64,000 bases of DNA from Phytophthora sp. 'mugwort' (GCA_033558025.1 JAUCEF010000004.1:3162001-3226000), one strand, 5' to 3'; shown: positions 11,820 to 25,200, counted from the stretch's first letter. The notes: generated by a model from the sequence alone, not told the origin. Numbers and translations: made by a program.

Positions 11820-14800
11820 GGTTCTCGCTGAACGCTAACGGCATGACCAGACCTCAAGGAGCTCGCTGCAGTACCTCTCTAAGACCTTTCACAAGATCGA
11901 TCTTCAGGAGACGTGCTTCACCGGGCCCTTCAACTACCAGCGCTTGGAACAGATCTGGAGGCAAACCTCGCGGTTTAATTCCAGCTTTTGGTCGCAAGAA
12001 CATATGACTACATACACATGACACGCTGGTGTGGGCTTACTACTCACGCCGACATGCCCTGTTCAAGATATCCAAGACGTTACCCTCCGTCATGTTAGCT
12101 TGGCTGATATGATGGATCGGTACTTACTACTACGAGGCACTCTGGACTTGAAAGAGACGTACATTCATGTGGTGTATGCCCCCGTTAAAGGCCAGAAGCG
12201 GCCAACCTTCTTTAAGCGCCTTCCAAGAGACTTCGACGATGATGTGCTGCACATTGTCATGGACGACTTCAACACGGTGATGTCAAGCCAACTGGACCAA
12301 GCCAACCACACCTACCGGAATCGGTCGCGGGGACGAACCGAGCTGCTGGACTGGATGCAAGCTATCAACATTGTGGATGCATAGCGCCTGGAACATCCGA
12401 CGTCCGTCGAGTTCACCAGCCCCAACTTCAGCTCAAGGTTAGACTACGTGATGCTAAGCTCCCAGCTCTTCCACTCGTCCATGCAGGGCATTCTGCACGA
12501 CTTTCGCAATCGCTCCAGTATGGGTGACCACTGCGGCATCGACTTTCGACTCGTATCTGCTGTCTTTCGGCCGGCTAAGAGACCCCCTGGCGCTGCCCAG
12601 AATGGGTCATTCAGCTTCCTGATGCGCAGCAGTATCTCCAAGAATCGCTGATCAAGTTGGCAGACATGCTCCATGCACCAACGGACTCCCACTACAACCC
12701 GGGCTGCCTACTCGACGAGCACAAGCGTCGCGACAATATCTTCCTGCACGAGTTATTCGAATCCCGGAAGAATCCTCGCCAGCGCGAACTGGAGGAACTG
12801 CACCTGGAAATCAATGATCTGCAGCACCGCCAAGCGACGAAGCCTACCGATGGTCAACGCAGGCGGCGTTGATCATCGGCTGACTGAAAAGAGGGCACTA
12901 CTGGAGGTCAAGATGAAGGTGAAAAGTTCTACGCATCGTAGAAGATGTTTGCCTCCGACCTCCACGATTCTGAGCGAGGTACCAAGTGCTTCTTCCGACC
13001 GCCTCAGATCCTGGACAACACTCCGATTCCTGTCAATTCGCCGGAGGAATTGGAAGTCATGTGCCAGGAGTTCAGCCAGTTTTGGTCCGGGATCTATCGT
13101 TCACCTTCAAGAGAGTTCCATCATGACAAGCCGAAATGGGATCGCATCAAGCTGGCCCAGATCCTTGAACACACGACTAAGCATCTGACGCCGAAGCGAG
13201 CTGCCTATCTTGACAGTCCACTCACAGCAAATGACTTCTACTGGGCTATCAAGCATATGTCGTCGGGGAAGGCACCAGGACCCGATGGGTTACCCGTGGC
13301 CTACTACCTAACTGATGTGCCACTTTGGAGCCATATCCTGGAGATTGTCTACGCAGCTCAACTGGAGAAAGGCAGGATGTCCAAGTTCCAGCGTCGCGGC
13401 CAAGTCTGCTTGCTATACAAGAAGGGAGACCGTAAAGAGTCTGGAAACTACAGACCCATTACTCTCCTCAACGTCGATGCCAAGCTGGGCCCCAAGATAC
13501 TGGCATACCGTCTGGGAACTGTGCTAGACAGTCTCCTATTCTCTGACCAGTATGGCTTCGTGCCTGGGCGCGATATTCGTCATGCTCACCTGCGACTTCA
13601 AGCACTCATGAAAGTGTATGATGACGATGATGCGGTGGCTGGTGCTATCTTGATTGACTTTGCCAAGGCCTTCGACAGCGTGGTGTGGGATGCCCTTGAC
13701 ATGATCCTCGAGCACTTCCGCTTCGGCGAAGTGTTTCGCCGCTGGGTACGCGTGATGTTTCCTGGGACTTTGGTGGCGCTACTATTCAACGGTAGCCCAC
13801 TTTCGCCCTTTGAATTAGGGAGAGGCGGCGGCAAGGAGACCCTCTCTCCCCGGGTCTGTTCATGCTTTACGCGGAACCTTTGCTGAACTTGATTCGCGCC
13901 AAGATGAAGGATGCTGGACTTCGGTGTGGAGACTCTTCGGTGGTCCATACAGTTATCAGCTTTGCTGATGACTGCACTGGACTACTGAGGGACCTGCGGG
14001 ATACTCAGCGTCTACTGGACTTGGTGGATCTCTTCTGTGAGGCATCGGGAATGGAGCTGAACAAGAACAAGACCGTGGTGCTGCCGTTCCACCCCTGGAA
14101 CAGTGGACCGACAGCATCCGTGAGGCACTACAGCAATTGGGACTAAAGGTTGTTGGGAACAACGACTCGGCCAAACTGCGTGGTATATACTACGGTCCCA
14201 AGCTCACAGACGCGGCACGGCTACAGCACATATTCGCGGACATGCAGACAAGGTGTTCACTGTGGAAGTACCGGGCACGTACTATGCGAGGACAAGTGGT
14301 CATCCTACAACAGATCATCTTGCTTGTTCTCTGGTACACGACCAGTGTCTGCTACATACCTGAAACTGGTTTCCAAGACCAAGTCCAGGACATGATAGTA
14401 CGGTTCATGACCCAGTCTTCTACGTCGAACATCGTGCCCCGATCTTGGTGGACGTTGCTCATGCACATGGGAGGCCTCGGCTTAACGCCTGTGTAAACGA
14501 TGATCGAGGGGCTCCAACTACATATGCTTTGCAAGGTGATCATGGTCGTACACCAGTCACCGGATGATGTACCCTCATGGGCCTCCCCAGTCATTGCGCT
14601 GTTTGACTCTGTGATGAAACCTTGGGGACGCGACTTTGACATCCTGTACGCGCCGGTCTGGAACAACCCTTATCATGTGGTATCTCGACGGCTAAGACGA
14701 TGGAGACCGCTTGGTTTGTATTGGCACCGTGTTCTTTTCCTTTGGAACACCGAACTGCGCCCCAAGATCACTCGCAACATGACCAAGTTTGACAAGTTGA

Positions 14801-15744
14801 CAATGCCGCTGCTGGACAATGTGGATATCACGACTGCAACCAAGACGCCCAAGACCCTGCGAACCGCAAACCTGGGCACTGTCCAAGATCTTATTCGCTT
14901 AAAGGTTTATCGGATATCTGACTTGTTTGAGCTTAGTGGATACCCGCCTCAAGCCTCCAAGCTATCCCAAGTCATCTGTGAGCATGGCCAGCCTGGGCGT
15001 GCTAACAGCGTGAGCTTCTGCGGATCTTTCTTAACTAAGATTGACTCGCTGTTACGACCGTTGGCCAACATGCCCATTGGACCCCGCCCCAAGCCACACT
15101 ACGGCTGCGCACTCCATACTTATGGCTTCAGTGGCTGTGAAGTCGCTGATCTCACGGTGTCGCTAATACGCAAGCTCCTGGTTCAGTACAAGGTACCCGG
15201 CCTGCCAACGACTGCACTTGGCCTTGAACAATCGCCTCCCGCAAATATATGGGGCAGCGACCTAAAGATGAACAAGCACGTACTAGCAGTGAACGCGGAC
15301 TTGTTGTACAGACTTCAGCACAACGCGCTTTGGGTGGGCTTTAGGCTGCAGCACGTGCAAGGCGCAATGACTCGCTGCCATCATGGGTGTGGAGTCATTG
15401 AAACCGTCTCCCATCTCTTTTGGTATTGTGACTTTGTGGTAGCTATATGGGCGGAATGGCTTGAGGTGGTCCAGCAGTGGTTTGAGTCTCCCATTGAGTG
15501 GGCGACTGTGGTCTACTTCGCGGACATCATGCCTACGCCCCGAGCCAAAAAGGACTTCGGTTACAGCCTCTTTGCGATCTTCCACATAGTGAGAGTTGTG
15601 GTACTTCGCTGCCTATGGACGCACCGCAATGACATCCGCTTCCACGAGTATGAACCAAGTCTCATCGGCGTCAAGGCTCGGGTGCACGCCCTGATTGACC
15701 TTCATGTTGCTGCCTTATGGCAGGCAACCAGGCGCAAGCAATAA
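11820..15744 (+). pseudogene. LINE ORF2: endonuclease, reverse transcriptase, C-terminal Cys/His motif
   Basis: The N-terminal third (to about 12550) shows AP-endonuclease landmarks: QETCFTGP, HVVYAPV, a VMDDFN block where GDFN is usual, and DHCGIDF. The reverse transcriptase follows: SSGKAPGPDG, YKKGDRKESGNYRP, GFVPGRD, the catalytic ILIDFAKAFD (about 13654) and ISFADDCTG (about 13957). The C-terminal frame (14500-15744) ends with a Cys-His-Cys cluster (RCHHGCG, then HLFWYC), like the zf-RVT module of plant and protist LINEs. Frameshifts near 12005, 12385, 12900, 13830, 14140 and 14500 break the gene. The start is uncertain; coding similarity begins near 11.85 kb. Confidence 0.85.
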
Positions 15745-16872
15745 GACAGTCCTCGCAAGTGAGTAGGCAATTACGCACCTTATTCGAGGACTGCCTGTGT
15801 CGGCACCCTTCGACGCCAAAGGCCCAAGCGACCACGAGGCGAAAGCCCGTCAGCGGGACTCCTTACTCGCGGACATGTTGAACCGCAGCCGGGAAGAGAC
15901 GCCTGTGGCCCGAAGGTAAGGCCACAAGCTCAAGGCTTCATCCTGATGTCTTACAATCCGCCGCCGGCGTGCTCGGCCATTACTGGCTTCAATCTCCACC
16001 ACTTTCACGCCCATACACCAAGTTCCCGGCTCCATTTGCCGATCGCCTAGCGGGCATTGCCTGATGTCTGCTGTACCCGAAGGCGGTGTGGATTTTGAAC
16101 GCGGGCGGGGCCCCACGTTGGCGGACAGGCTGGTGAAGAACACGACACGCTACAGACGCTTACGCGTGTTATGGCATGCACGACATCACTGGACTACTCT
16201 TTGGATCGAGGTCTAGACCGGCGCCACACTCCCGAACCGCGCGTACTACCAGGCCTACAAGCCCATGAGACGACGACGGGAGGTTTTTCCTCTCTAAACC
16301 ACGACCCACATCTCTCCTACTGAAGTGCCCGGTCAAGCAGTCTCAAGAACTACCGGGTCTAACCGTGCTTCCAGGCCTACAGCCCATGAGACGGCGCCCA
16401 GTAGCCCCCAGGACCACCAGTCCAGTCACAAGACCAGATATCCCAACCTTCGCGGCCAAATCCCAACCATCGTCCGAAAGGTCTGGTCGGCCCGGGGGGT
16501 TGAACCCTGGCTGCTTCCGTCCGACACTGTATGCTTAACCAGCTGAGCTATCTGAGCTCACTAGAAGTAGGTGGCTCACCACCACCTCGTCCATCGGGTT
16601 ATACTTGGTTTTTGTATAGACCCCCATCGGAAAGGTCCTGCAAATGTCCAACTCGGCCCAGAGACGTCTCGGGACGTCCACCAGTTTCCTCCTGGACACT
16701 AAAATGGGTCTTTCAGGGTACCCACTTTCAAGAAAATGGACCTTTTTTTGACACCAATTGGATTCTTCGTACCCAAGTTTTGGGTCCACATGACCCAAAT
16801 CGATCCCAAATAACAAGTAGGGTAGCTAGGTAGGTTGCATACTAGCCTTAAAGTGTAATGTATTTTTGTTGA
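15745..16872 (+). other. LINE 3' UTR with internal duplication
   Basis: No ORF is meaningful here. Two copies of a CCAGGCCTACA-GCCCATGAGACG block lie at about 16250-16276 and 16370-16394. An antisense tRNA-like module (16484-16559) and a stretch with paired GGTACCC and TGGGTCC motifs follow. The 3' end is a short AT-rich tail rather than poly(A). Confidence 0.6.
16484..16559 (-). other. Antisense tRNA-like module with Pol III A and B boxes
   Basis: On the minus strand TAGCTCAGCTGG (16539-16550) fits the A-box consensus, and GGTTCAACCCC (16496-16506) fits the B box, 32 bases apart, as in a tRNA gene. The flanks do not pair as an acceptor stem, so it is not a working tRNA. It is probably a tRNA-derived SINE-type head captured, antisense, in the LINE 3' UTR. 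The same module is in the second LINE copy. Confidence 0.6.
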
Positions 16873-16888
16873 TCAACGCTATTTGATG
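16873..16888 (+). repeat. Target-site duplication of the truncated LINE copy, displaced
   Basis: TCAACGCTATTTGATG follows the 3' end of LINE copy 1 but matches, with two differences, the reverse complement of 26790-26805, which flanks the 5' end of LINE copy 2. The pairing makes sense only if the sequence between the copies has been inverted. Confidence 0.75.
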
Positions 16889-17732
16889 TAGGGGTGATAG
16901 CCGCCAGGAGCTTTTTTTTATGACTCAGCTTCCGTTTCATCCTCTTGAGAACCCGGTCCGCAAAACCTCCTTATCGTCTGTGCTTAACATTTCAGAGCTA
17001 CTCGTAGCCTCGTTCACCACTCGGAACGGCTCCATTTCTGCTCCCCCTACTCTGATAAGGAAGCAGATTTTTCCAGGACTTTGGTCACTCCTGCTTCAAA
17101 CACGGGTGAGTGCAAGTTGTGGCGTCAGGAGTTGTGTCATTAACAAAAATGTTGTTTGAGTGATAAAATCATATAAACAGCGTGCCCGTACGTACCCACA
17201 CTTTCTCCTTGTGAGTCTAACCCCAACAGACTGTAACAACACTAAGCTCATTGCCGGCGAATCATACAGGTTTTGTACTTGCTGCGGTTGTCTACCAGAG
17301 TTCGTCGTTGTTTGTCTTCCGGGACAGAACACCGTATAGGCCCGTGTCAAGGTACCCGGAACTCTCGTCCCTATTATATTCTCTTCCCTCACTCACACTC
17401 TCACTCTCACTCACGTCTGTTGCTCCGTTCTCACAGAGTCTTCTCACTCACGTCTCCTCGTCACGCGTCCGTAACTCGTCGACACTTCACTCACTCTCAA
17501 TCACTCACGAGCGGTCCGCTCGGTCGCCACCTGCACACCCCGGCACGCTTGGTCTGCCGACGGTGAAGTCCACTGGATCTCGCTCGCTAAAGCCACACGG
17601 AATACGCCTACAGCGCCCACCATTACTTGTACAGCCACACAGAGCATTCGCGTCCTCCTCGTGCAGCAGTCCTTCCCCTCTATGTCCACGCATCCACGTC
17701 AGTCTACTGGCCACTACCGCTCATCCTCACTC

Positions 17733-17774
<42 letters not shown>

Positions 17775-18084
17775 CGAAGCTGTTAGCGGTCCTGCTGGCC
17801 ACTTGCTGCCTCACGCGCAAATCTTGAAGTACCGCTCTCTCTGTACTTCACTCGTCGCCCTCGCCCTCAGGTGCTCTCTCTGCCACTCGCTACCGTTCAC
17901 TGGGTTCACGTGTCCCTCTGGAACGCCCCTTGGCTAAAGATCGTTATTGTGCGGTCCAGTTAGCCGCACCCACTACCTCGACACGACCGTTCCCTGCCAT
18001 TTCGCACCCATTGTTGTTGCCGCACCGTTCAGCTAACGCGCCGGCGATATCTCGACGCCGCAACTTCAATGTTCTATTACAAGA
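16889..18084. other. CT-rich, low-complexity stretch without a recognised gene
   Basis: Plus-strand frames here translate to Ser/Leu/Pro/His-rich strings because the DNA is built of CACT/CTCT repeats. No motif supports a protein. It lies inside the inverted segment. Confidence 0.5.
17737..17770 (+). repeat. (CT)17 microsatellite
   Basis: An uninterrupted CT dinucleotide run of 34 bases, within a broader CACT/CTCT-rich area (17380-17500). Confidence 0.95.
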
Positions 18085-19215
18085 CCATCAAACAAATCGC
18101 GGGATGTCAACAGCGTGACCCCGACACCCTGCACTTTTCGAGATAAACTCGATGCAACTCAGCTTAGCCAACATTTCCTCGAATTTGCGGTGTGTCGCTC
18201 TCGACGGTAGGAGCTCTGCCACGTCGTCGTTAGCTGAGATGAAATCGCGTAGACGAAAGTATCGATGCAGCATCGTATTAGTTGGGTACCAACGCTTATC
18301 TTGGCGGAGTATGGAAAGATGAGTTCGTGCTACAATCAAATAGTATTACATATTTCAGTTCAACACAGACGTTAAGGTAATATAGGGAGAATTAAAAGAG
18401 TACAACACCTCAATTTTGCAGCTTGGTATAGAGTGCGCATGCGCAACTTGCGCATTAGCTGTTGCACTTCTTCAAGAAGCCTCATGGGGGCAATAAAATC
18501 GCGCACTATCAGGTCCAGGCGGTGCTGGCGCAGCCAACTAGCACCACATTCATCGAATTTGCAAGGCACTTGTTGGCTGCGCAATTGTTACCGATCAAGA
18601 ACTTGTAGCCGTCGAGTGTCTTGCCGAAACGTCAGAAAACACTCAATTGCCTTCTTGTGGCTTCAACATTTCGTTTATCATCAGGTTCCTCCATTACTGG
18701 TGCCGTGGACACCAGAGGGTACCGAAGCGTCCGCATGGACCGCCATAGTATCCGTAGACGGCCAGGTTATGTACCGTGCAATGACCCCAGCCGTTCAATA
18801 TGAAACCAAAATTATCGGGCATCTCCTCGACGATAGACGTCTCCACAGCGCAGGTCACAGCATCCATATTGGAGAGCGGTGTGTTGACGGAACTGTATCT
18901 CATAACAAATTTAAATTCACATATATATGAACAAAGAAAACTAAGATATACTTATTGGCGTGTCTTCGTCGATTCACAAAACGACAGCGATAATTGCCAT
19001 AACAACCCATCTCATCCACGAGTAGCGGTTAGAAGTCTTCTGACTTACCCACGGGACGATCGTACCGGTCACAGCGGTGGCTGCATCCCGCATCTCACTA
19101 ATATCAAACCTTGGATGAGCCATGCGAACGTACGACACCAAATTGGTGTAGCCGTTTCACAGCTTTACAAGCGTAGCTTCCCACCTGATTTGAAAACATG
19201 ACACCCAGTCAATTT
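18085..19215 (-). pseudogene. hAT-like transposase remnant
   Basis: Minus-strand frames run in order. Near 19200-19000 a GYTNLVSYVRMAHP block resembles the end of a BED-type zinc finger. Near 18900-18700 FGFILNGWGHCTVHNLAVYG matches the DGW block holding the first catalytic Asp, here Asn. Near 18620-18530 a NCAANKCLA block and then VGCAST fit the conserved GDNCSVN..GCASH region. Finally RWYPTNTMLHRYFRLRD fits the RWSST..ML block downstream. Many stops and shifts separate the blocks. hAT transposases catalyse cut-and-paste transposition; this copy is dead and has lost at least one catalytic residue. Assignment is by block order; class could differ within the RNase-H-like transposases. Confidence 0.55.
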
Positions 19216-20765
19216 GCCTTCTTCATCAAGCGAGGCTTGAAGAAAAAAAGAACAGCGACCTGCTTGGGCGAGAAAAGTTGGCGGTTGGGGAAGAAGCGAC
19301 GAGGTTGGGGGCATGCCGAGGCTTTGGTGGCGGGTAGTGACTTTGAAGTGAGTTACAATTGATAAGAGGGTCCCAGGTCGCTTGGACGATTTGTTGACCT
19401 AGATAGCTAATAACGAATAATTTGGTGGTGAAAAGCTTCAACAAATAAAGAATCACAAGATTTTGCAAAAAGTATTAAGATTATGTCCTGTAGGATTGTG
19501 TAGGGATACAGATATGGTCAAAGCTTTTAGATAATAAAAACAGAAAACAATAAATTTGAATTTGCTGAAAATCAATATCATTTTTGTGGCCTTTTTGGTC
19601 TTGTAATATAACTTCTGTTAATGCTTTAATACGCTAAGAGACGGACTGTCGCCCATAACTGTCCCCTGTCACTACCCCCTCCCCCCTAAATGCTCTCTAC
19701 GCTCGCTGGTGGCAGAACCCTAAGCTCGTACGCGAAGCCTCCGCTTGACAGAGGGCAACGTTGGTCCTCGGTTTGCACCCGCGCACTACGCACATGGCAT
19801 GCAAACCACGGGTATGATCGCCTGTGCTCAGTTGTGTGGCATGACATCCGTCCTCAAATTGGATCAATTAGAACCCCCCCATGGATCCTACATATTTGAG
19901 TTTGGAATATTGGAATTTGTCAGAAGATTTGCCCGGGCTGACTTAAAATGTGTAATGTTCCCGCTTAAGTATTGTTGGACCGGTGAGGACATTCATCCAT
20001 ATATGTGGAGTTCATACACTAGGATCGAAATATCACTGACATATTGGACGGTTATGCCATACACATCAATAAGAAAAATAGCACGTCAGCGGAAGGTGTG
20101 ATAGTACACACAACAGCTTGAGAAGAACAGAAGCTTACAGATGGATTGAGTTGATTTACAGCAGGAGGTGTTGTCCGGACTCACCTCCGGGTCGACCACC
20201 TTATATCTCTACATAATAGTAGCAAACCGGTCACTGAAATCATAACGTTCTTACGCGTAGAGTTAAACTAAAACGACCTGATTTATACTCGTTTACACGC
20301 AATCGGTCTACTTTAAAATTAATCGTGCACGCACAGAGTCTGTTTGTCTTTTTTCTGATACAGATTCCCTGTAGATCAAACCTATAGTTAAGTAATTTAA
20401 GCAAGAGAGTAAATGCAAACGACAAAATGCTTACAAAGCACAATACGTCGTCTAGCTCTAAGTCGCGTTGGTTTAAGCCTCCGTTCGAATCTCAATTGCT
20501 GTTCGGAGATACTCGATTGCAAAGCTAAGCAGACTACCTAGTTTGTTGTAGACCACGCCGTCACCCTGTCAAATGATACATCCTAAGGATCCGTAGTGTC
20601 CGAATGCTTGATAGCTTCGGTCACGACTCGTGAATCACGTGTCTGCTGGAGGCTGTCCGAAGGACGCCCCGGAGGGGCTTCGCTCGCTCGATTGCTACCA
20701 GTAGCTCGGCATAACTGATTCGTGGCGAAATGTTGCATATGAATGACAAATATGATTTTCTTCAT
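19216..20765. other. AT-rich gap, no gene recognised
   Basis: Only short unsupported ORFs occur (for example 19745-20101 plus). There are no recognisable motifs, repeats or RNA. In ancestral orientation this lies downstream of the Polinton integrase. Confidence 0.45.
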
Positions 20766-21011
20766 TTAGTAGGTTGAAATATCGATTCTTGATGCCATGA
20801 AACGGACACCTAAGATTGCTTCTAATTCACGCTGATACTTGCGGTTTACAACCGTTTTACGGAAATTTGATACTGCGTCGAGATTCATCAGCTCGTTCTT
20901 GATTCTGCTTACTTCGCGAATGACCCACAACTTTCGCCGTAGCTTACCAAGCTCACGGGCTTTTTGTAAGCAATTCTGGCACATTCCTATGGGTTGGTGT
21001 CTATATATCAA
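20766..21011 (-). CDS. Small Lys/Arg-rich ORF downstream of the integrase
   Basis: An intact 81-residue frame begins MIYRHQPIGMCQNC and continues as an amphipathic, basic helix-rich stretch with repeated Arg-Lys-Leu patterns. A CQNC pair near the N-terminus is the only possible metal-binding feature. It has the same strand and order as PolB and integrase, and similar AT-rich composition, so it is probably a Polinton accessory gene. Function is unknown and the family was not recognised. Its short length leaves doubt that it is expressed. Confidence 0.35.
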   Translation of the reverse strand: MIYRHQPIGMCQNCLQKARELGKLRRKLWVIREVSRIKNELMNLDAVSNFRKTVVNRKYQRELEAILGVRFMASRIDISTY

Positions 21012-21224
21012 GTCAGATATTTACAAAAAAAACTTAATATAATAGTGGAAATAATATACTTGAGTCAAAGCTAAAGAGGATGTCTCTATCAACTTTATTA
21101 CTACTAATTATGTTTAATTTTTTTGCGTCAGCCAATACTCCTTTTCAAGAGTCGATCTTCTACTCTTATTAACTAATCTGAGATTGTCTTGCGGCTCCCA
21201 GGAATCAAGTTCATTTCCCACCAC

Positions 21225-22210
21225 CGAATGAAGTAATTGAACTTACAAGTTTACATCTTTTGTGATCTAAGATCTTCTCAGCTTCAAGTATATCGCCTCG
21301 ATTGATTGTATCCTCAGTGGTCTCTGATTGAACCTTCTTGAGGTCATTTGGAGCTTTGTAAAGCGTATGACCATTATTTGAGCGAATTTGGACTCGATTG
21401 CCATCAATCCTTCACTGAATATACAGCCTTGCTCCAACCTGAACGCTGGAGTCGATAGATCACATTGATCGCAACGCTGAACTCGTTCTCAATCTTATCA
21501 GCTTCACCTTGGTTATGTGTCAGATCTGCCTCCATTACTTGGGCTTTGGCTTCATTTGGCGTCATTCCAATCGATCGATGAACAATGCTGTTGTAGTTGC
21601 CAATAACGTCGCTGATTAGCTTTTGTGTAATCCGCTTAGGAGATGGATGGGGTGAAACCTCTCCCGGGCGACCATCGGTCAACCACATCTTGGTTAGTCT
21701 CTGCTTCATAGTTCGGTTGAATCGTTCAATTTTGCCCATAGTTCCATGATCATCGGGCTTGTTGTTGAAGTGCTCGATCTTTTTTGCTTTAGGCAATTCT
21801 TGAGCTTGTGCATTCATAAATTCACTTCCATTATCACTTGTTAAAATATCAACTTTGTGTAGTCGAACAAGCGCTTTGATGGCTGTCAAAACAGTAGGCG
21901 CAGTTTTATTCACCAAACATTTGCATATCCGATGCGGGAGTTGATATTGATAGCAGTTAGAATCGGTTGTTTTCCCCCAGAAAGCAAGATCTATTTGCCA
22001 GGAGTTGGGATTATGGAAGGCAATCTTGAACCCATTAAAGCTCTTCTTTTGCTCTTGAAATCGCTGAATATCTGACTGAGTAGCATACCCATCCTTCACA
22101 TTCTTTAACGTTATTTTAGGATCTAGCTTTCGAGCCTTATGATAAAGCGCTTGAGCCCCAACATAACCAGTTTTGGCGTTATAGTAGAGTTTGCGGAGGA
22201 GAACATGCAT
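21225..22210 (-). pseudogene. Polinton integrase (retroviral-type, DDE)
   Basis: The ATG at 22210 is 17 bases after the PolB stop. The 268-residue frame has the three core acidic positions: WQIDLAFW (first Asp, about residue 74), SDNGSEF (second Asp) and MGKIERFNRT (Glu), in the order of the rve integrase core. The stretch just after the first Asp shows a compensated frameshift (odd Cys/Tyr/Gln-rich replacement). After the stop at 21404 another frame supplies a C-terminal SH3- or chromodomain-like part with GHTLYKAPNDLKKVQ to about 21230. The enzyme would insert the Polinton and make target duplications. The frame is the best preserved of the replication genes, but the C-terminus is cut off. 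Confidence 0.85.
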
Positions 22211-22226
22211 GATTCATATATAATAT

Positions 22227-25200
22227 TCAAAGCAAACACATGTGATAGGTTGGAGAACGTCTAATATCAAATGGGAGGGTACTAATTCCATCCTCAAGCA
22301 CTTGTCGCTTGTCCTAGAAATATGATAGGGCAGTTTTGGTCCGACTGTATGTGATTATTGATTTAGTTTCTTCTGACAGTCTAAATCCCTTGTTAGTACC
22401 TCGAAGTGTGATGCGGTCGCGAACAACAGACTCAAGCGCAGAGGTTGAGTACATCCTCATTACGACCACGGCTCTGCTGCACACCCTTATCTGAAACCTT
22501 CACCTTTTATGACTCGTCAGAAAGATAGCAAATATAGTTCTTACTCGAGAGTGAGATCATGTCATCGCCTGATCATTCATCCTTGAACAGACCAGGGGTA
22601 CGACGGTCAAACTTAGCTACTTTCGTGTTATAGTCGCGTGGGAACAAATCGTACTTGTGCTGCTTGAAGTGATCACGTAGCTCGGGTTTGAGGCACTCCT
22701 GGTATGGATTTTATTGCAGGTGAAAACGATGTAGGCAGAGTCCGTATCCATCTCTTGATACTGGAAGTCGGATCGATCGAAGTAGAAGTCAATACAATCT
22801 AGTAGAACTCAAGCATGCGTAACTTCGCAAGCTGATAGATGGCTATGGACAAATGAATTGGGTTCTTGTTATTGTGAGGACGACGCTTCTTCATGGCTAT
22901 CTCACATGAACCGTTCAACTCCTCTAACCCAGAAACGTGAAGTGCTCAACATGCGATTTGATCTTATCATCATTCGACTCATACTTAACCTATTTGTGCT
23001 TACTCATGTCCATGCCCGATCGTCCAGACGCCGAGTTGCCAACAAATTTCATCATCTCAGCAATCATGGCCTTGCTCTTATCCACATCATCGACACGGCG
23101 TGCGCTTGAGACAGACCCCACGAATAAAGCAAAAGTCTTGTGAGCGCTGGTTTTGATGAAGCTGTAAGTTTTAGTAATTTCCATTCCATGAGACAGATAC
23201 CACTTGAGTAGAGGAGTACAAATCAGAATCTTTTCACCAATGTAGCTTCCAATCAACTTGCGAGCAGGCTTGGATTTGTTCTTTTCTCGTGCCTCGTTGT
23301 AATCAAACATATGATCGCTAATGACCTTCTTGTTAGTACAGTCGATTAGTGTATTTTTGAAAATGGGAGTCATTTTTCACTAAAATACCCTTTCAAGTGA
23401 TCTCGAGTTCGAATATCACACTAAAGAAAGTCAAAGAGGTAGTCATTCTGGATGTCCTCAACAATATTTGGATAAGCTTCAATAGTGGAAAGGCGTCCGC
23501 AAGGCGTGTTATTACCAGAGCCTAGAGGTATAGAGCATTGGTGTCCTATCCGATCATCGTTTTCACGAGCTTACCACCACGAATCTTCGTTTCGTTGCGC
23601 TTAGCGTGGCGGTTGAAAACAATTGATGGTCCGCCAGCAATGTTTTCCTTCATTTTGCCGTAGATGTCCTTCTCCTCCCTGTCAATCGAATAGACAAGCT
23701 TGTCTGAGTTAAACTCCAGTAACTTCTTGAAGCGAAATCCACCGCAACATGTTGTAAGTGTGACGTTGCATTGGACACATGCGATGAGGACATTACCGTC
23801 ATATGCCCCAAATTGTTATTGATACGATCGGCTGATGCAGTATCGACAGTCAGGTGACACTAGCACAGACCACAAAGATATTTTTGCGTTTTCAGCAATG
23901 TGTCCAAGTGATCAAGAGTCATATTGAACTCACGCTTGGCATCTACATCCTGATGCTTGTAGCGACTCATGCGCTTAGCTGTGAATCTGAAAGATGTAGC
24001 AGGTGCTTTAACAGGTTGTTGGAGCTCGCTAAAGCAAGTTTGATACATAACCTTCTCCGAGAGGCCCGGAAGCGAGACACCATCAGCGAACATGTCGAGA
24101 TCAAAACGCTTAAACAACTCACGCCGAGCCGCGATAGCCTTAATGAATGGTATTACATCTACGTTATTGTACCAGGTGAGTAAATCTGTGATAGACTTCA
24201 TCTCATAGTGCTTCCACACGAACTTTATCCGCTCATAGTCCGCGTTGGTAATGCTGGTACCATGAAGAGCACTGCCGAATACTGATTTAGGACGGATGTT
24301 GGTTTCGTTGAGCACCTCGAAAGCTTTGATGTACTCGTATGGAAATAGCCCCTTGCCAAGACCACAGACACATTGAATTTTGCCATCACACTTGCATCCA
24401 GCGAGATATGTACTAAAATACTTTTCATAGCTTGTTCCCAGCAGGAACATAGTTGCTAATATCAAGCATCTTCATGTCTGAAGTAGCAATGCATATGTAG
24501 CTTGGATTATTGATAGCAGATTTGATTTTGACGTACCAATGACGGAGAATAGGTCACTCTTAATCAAGCTGATATCGTATCTACCAGCGTTGAACCCCAA
24601 CACTGATACTGGATCGAGCTATTGCTTGATTTTCCCGTAATCAGATCTCTCTTTCCCGAAGGAAATTGTCTTGTGGAAATCGAAGAAACCGGCATAAGTG
24701 CCATCCTTGATCCAGTTATCGACGTAATTCATTGAGTACTTCTTCCCAAGCTGTAAGCCAGGAATCTCCACACCACAAAGCCATGAGCTTTGATAATTCT
24801 CTTGAGATGCGGCTCATACTTTTGAACATTGTACTCCTGAATCTGTAAGCTGACTTCGCTAATGTAATCAACATATCTTTTAGCAAAGGTTTTGGCTTAT
24901 CGTTTACAAAGCACTTTACTTCACCGGAGTGACTGTCAGCTACTGATACCGAAACAGGAATGTGCTCATTTGTAAATAATGTACTTTCACCGTGCTGGTA
25001 CCCGTCGACTTCAGTATGGCCTCAAAATCATACACGATGAAGTGATCGATGTAGTGATCAATATTCTTAATGGAGTACTTCGTTAGCATTAATTTGATGG
25101 GGTTCTGAGGCGGTCTGTAAAAAAATAATAGTGGCTCAGCTGGGAAACTCTCAATATTGACAAGCTCACATTGATTCCGCTTATGATTCTTAAGGTCGTC

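Larger units (their letters stand above)
9451..16872 (+). mobile_element. LINE (non-LTR) retrotransposon, apparently near full length
   Basis: The element carries a 5' leader, ORF1, an ORF2 with AP-endonuclease, reverse transcriptase and C-terminal Cys/His motif, and a 3' UTR of about 1.1 kb ending in an AT-rich GTAATGTATTTTTGTT. No LTRs are seen. Endonuclease type and the C-terminal zinc-type motif place it broadly with L1/Tx1-like LINEs. Both ORFs carry frameshifts, so it is dead. It inserted into PolB, leaving a 17-bp target duplication. The 3' part (15647-16872) is nearly identical to the minus-strand copy at 25564-26791, so the two insertions are similar in age or were homogenised. Confidence 0.88.
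15647..16872 (+). repeat. Inverted-repeat arm A (LINE 3' end)
   Basis: This segment, the last 98 bp of ORF2 plus the whole 3' UTR, is repeated in inverted orientation at 25564-26791. Translated frames in the two arms differ at about one residue in 93, so identity is very high. These arms are the likely substrate of the inversion of the sequence between them. Confidence 0.9.

Noticed and set aside
17251..17937. 228-residue plus-strand ORF
   Set aside because: Ser/Leu/Pro-rich product of CT- and CACT-repeat DNA; no motif, and the microsatellite lies inside it.
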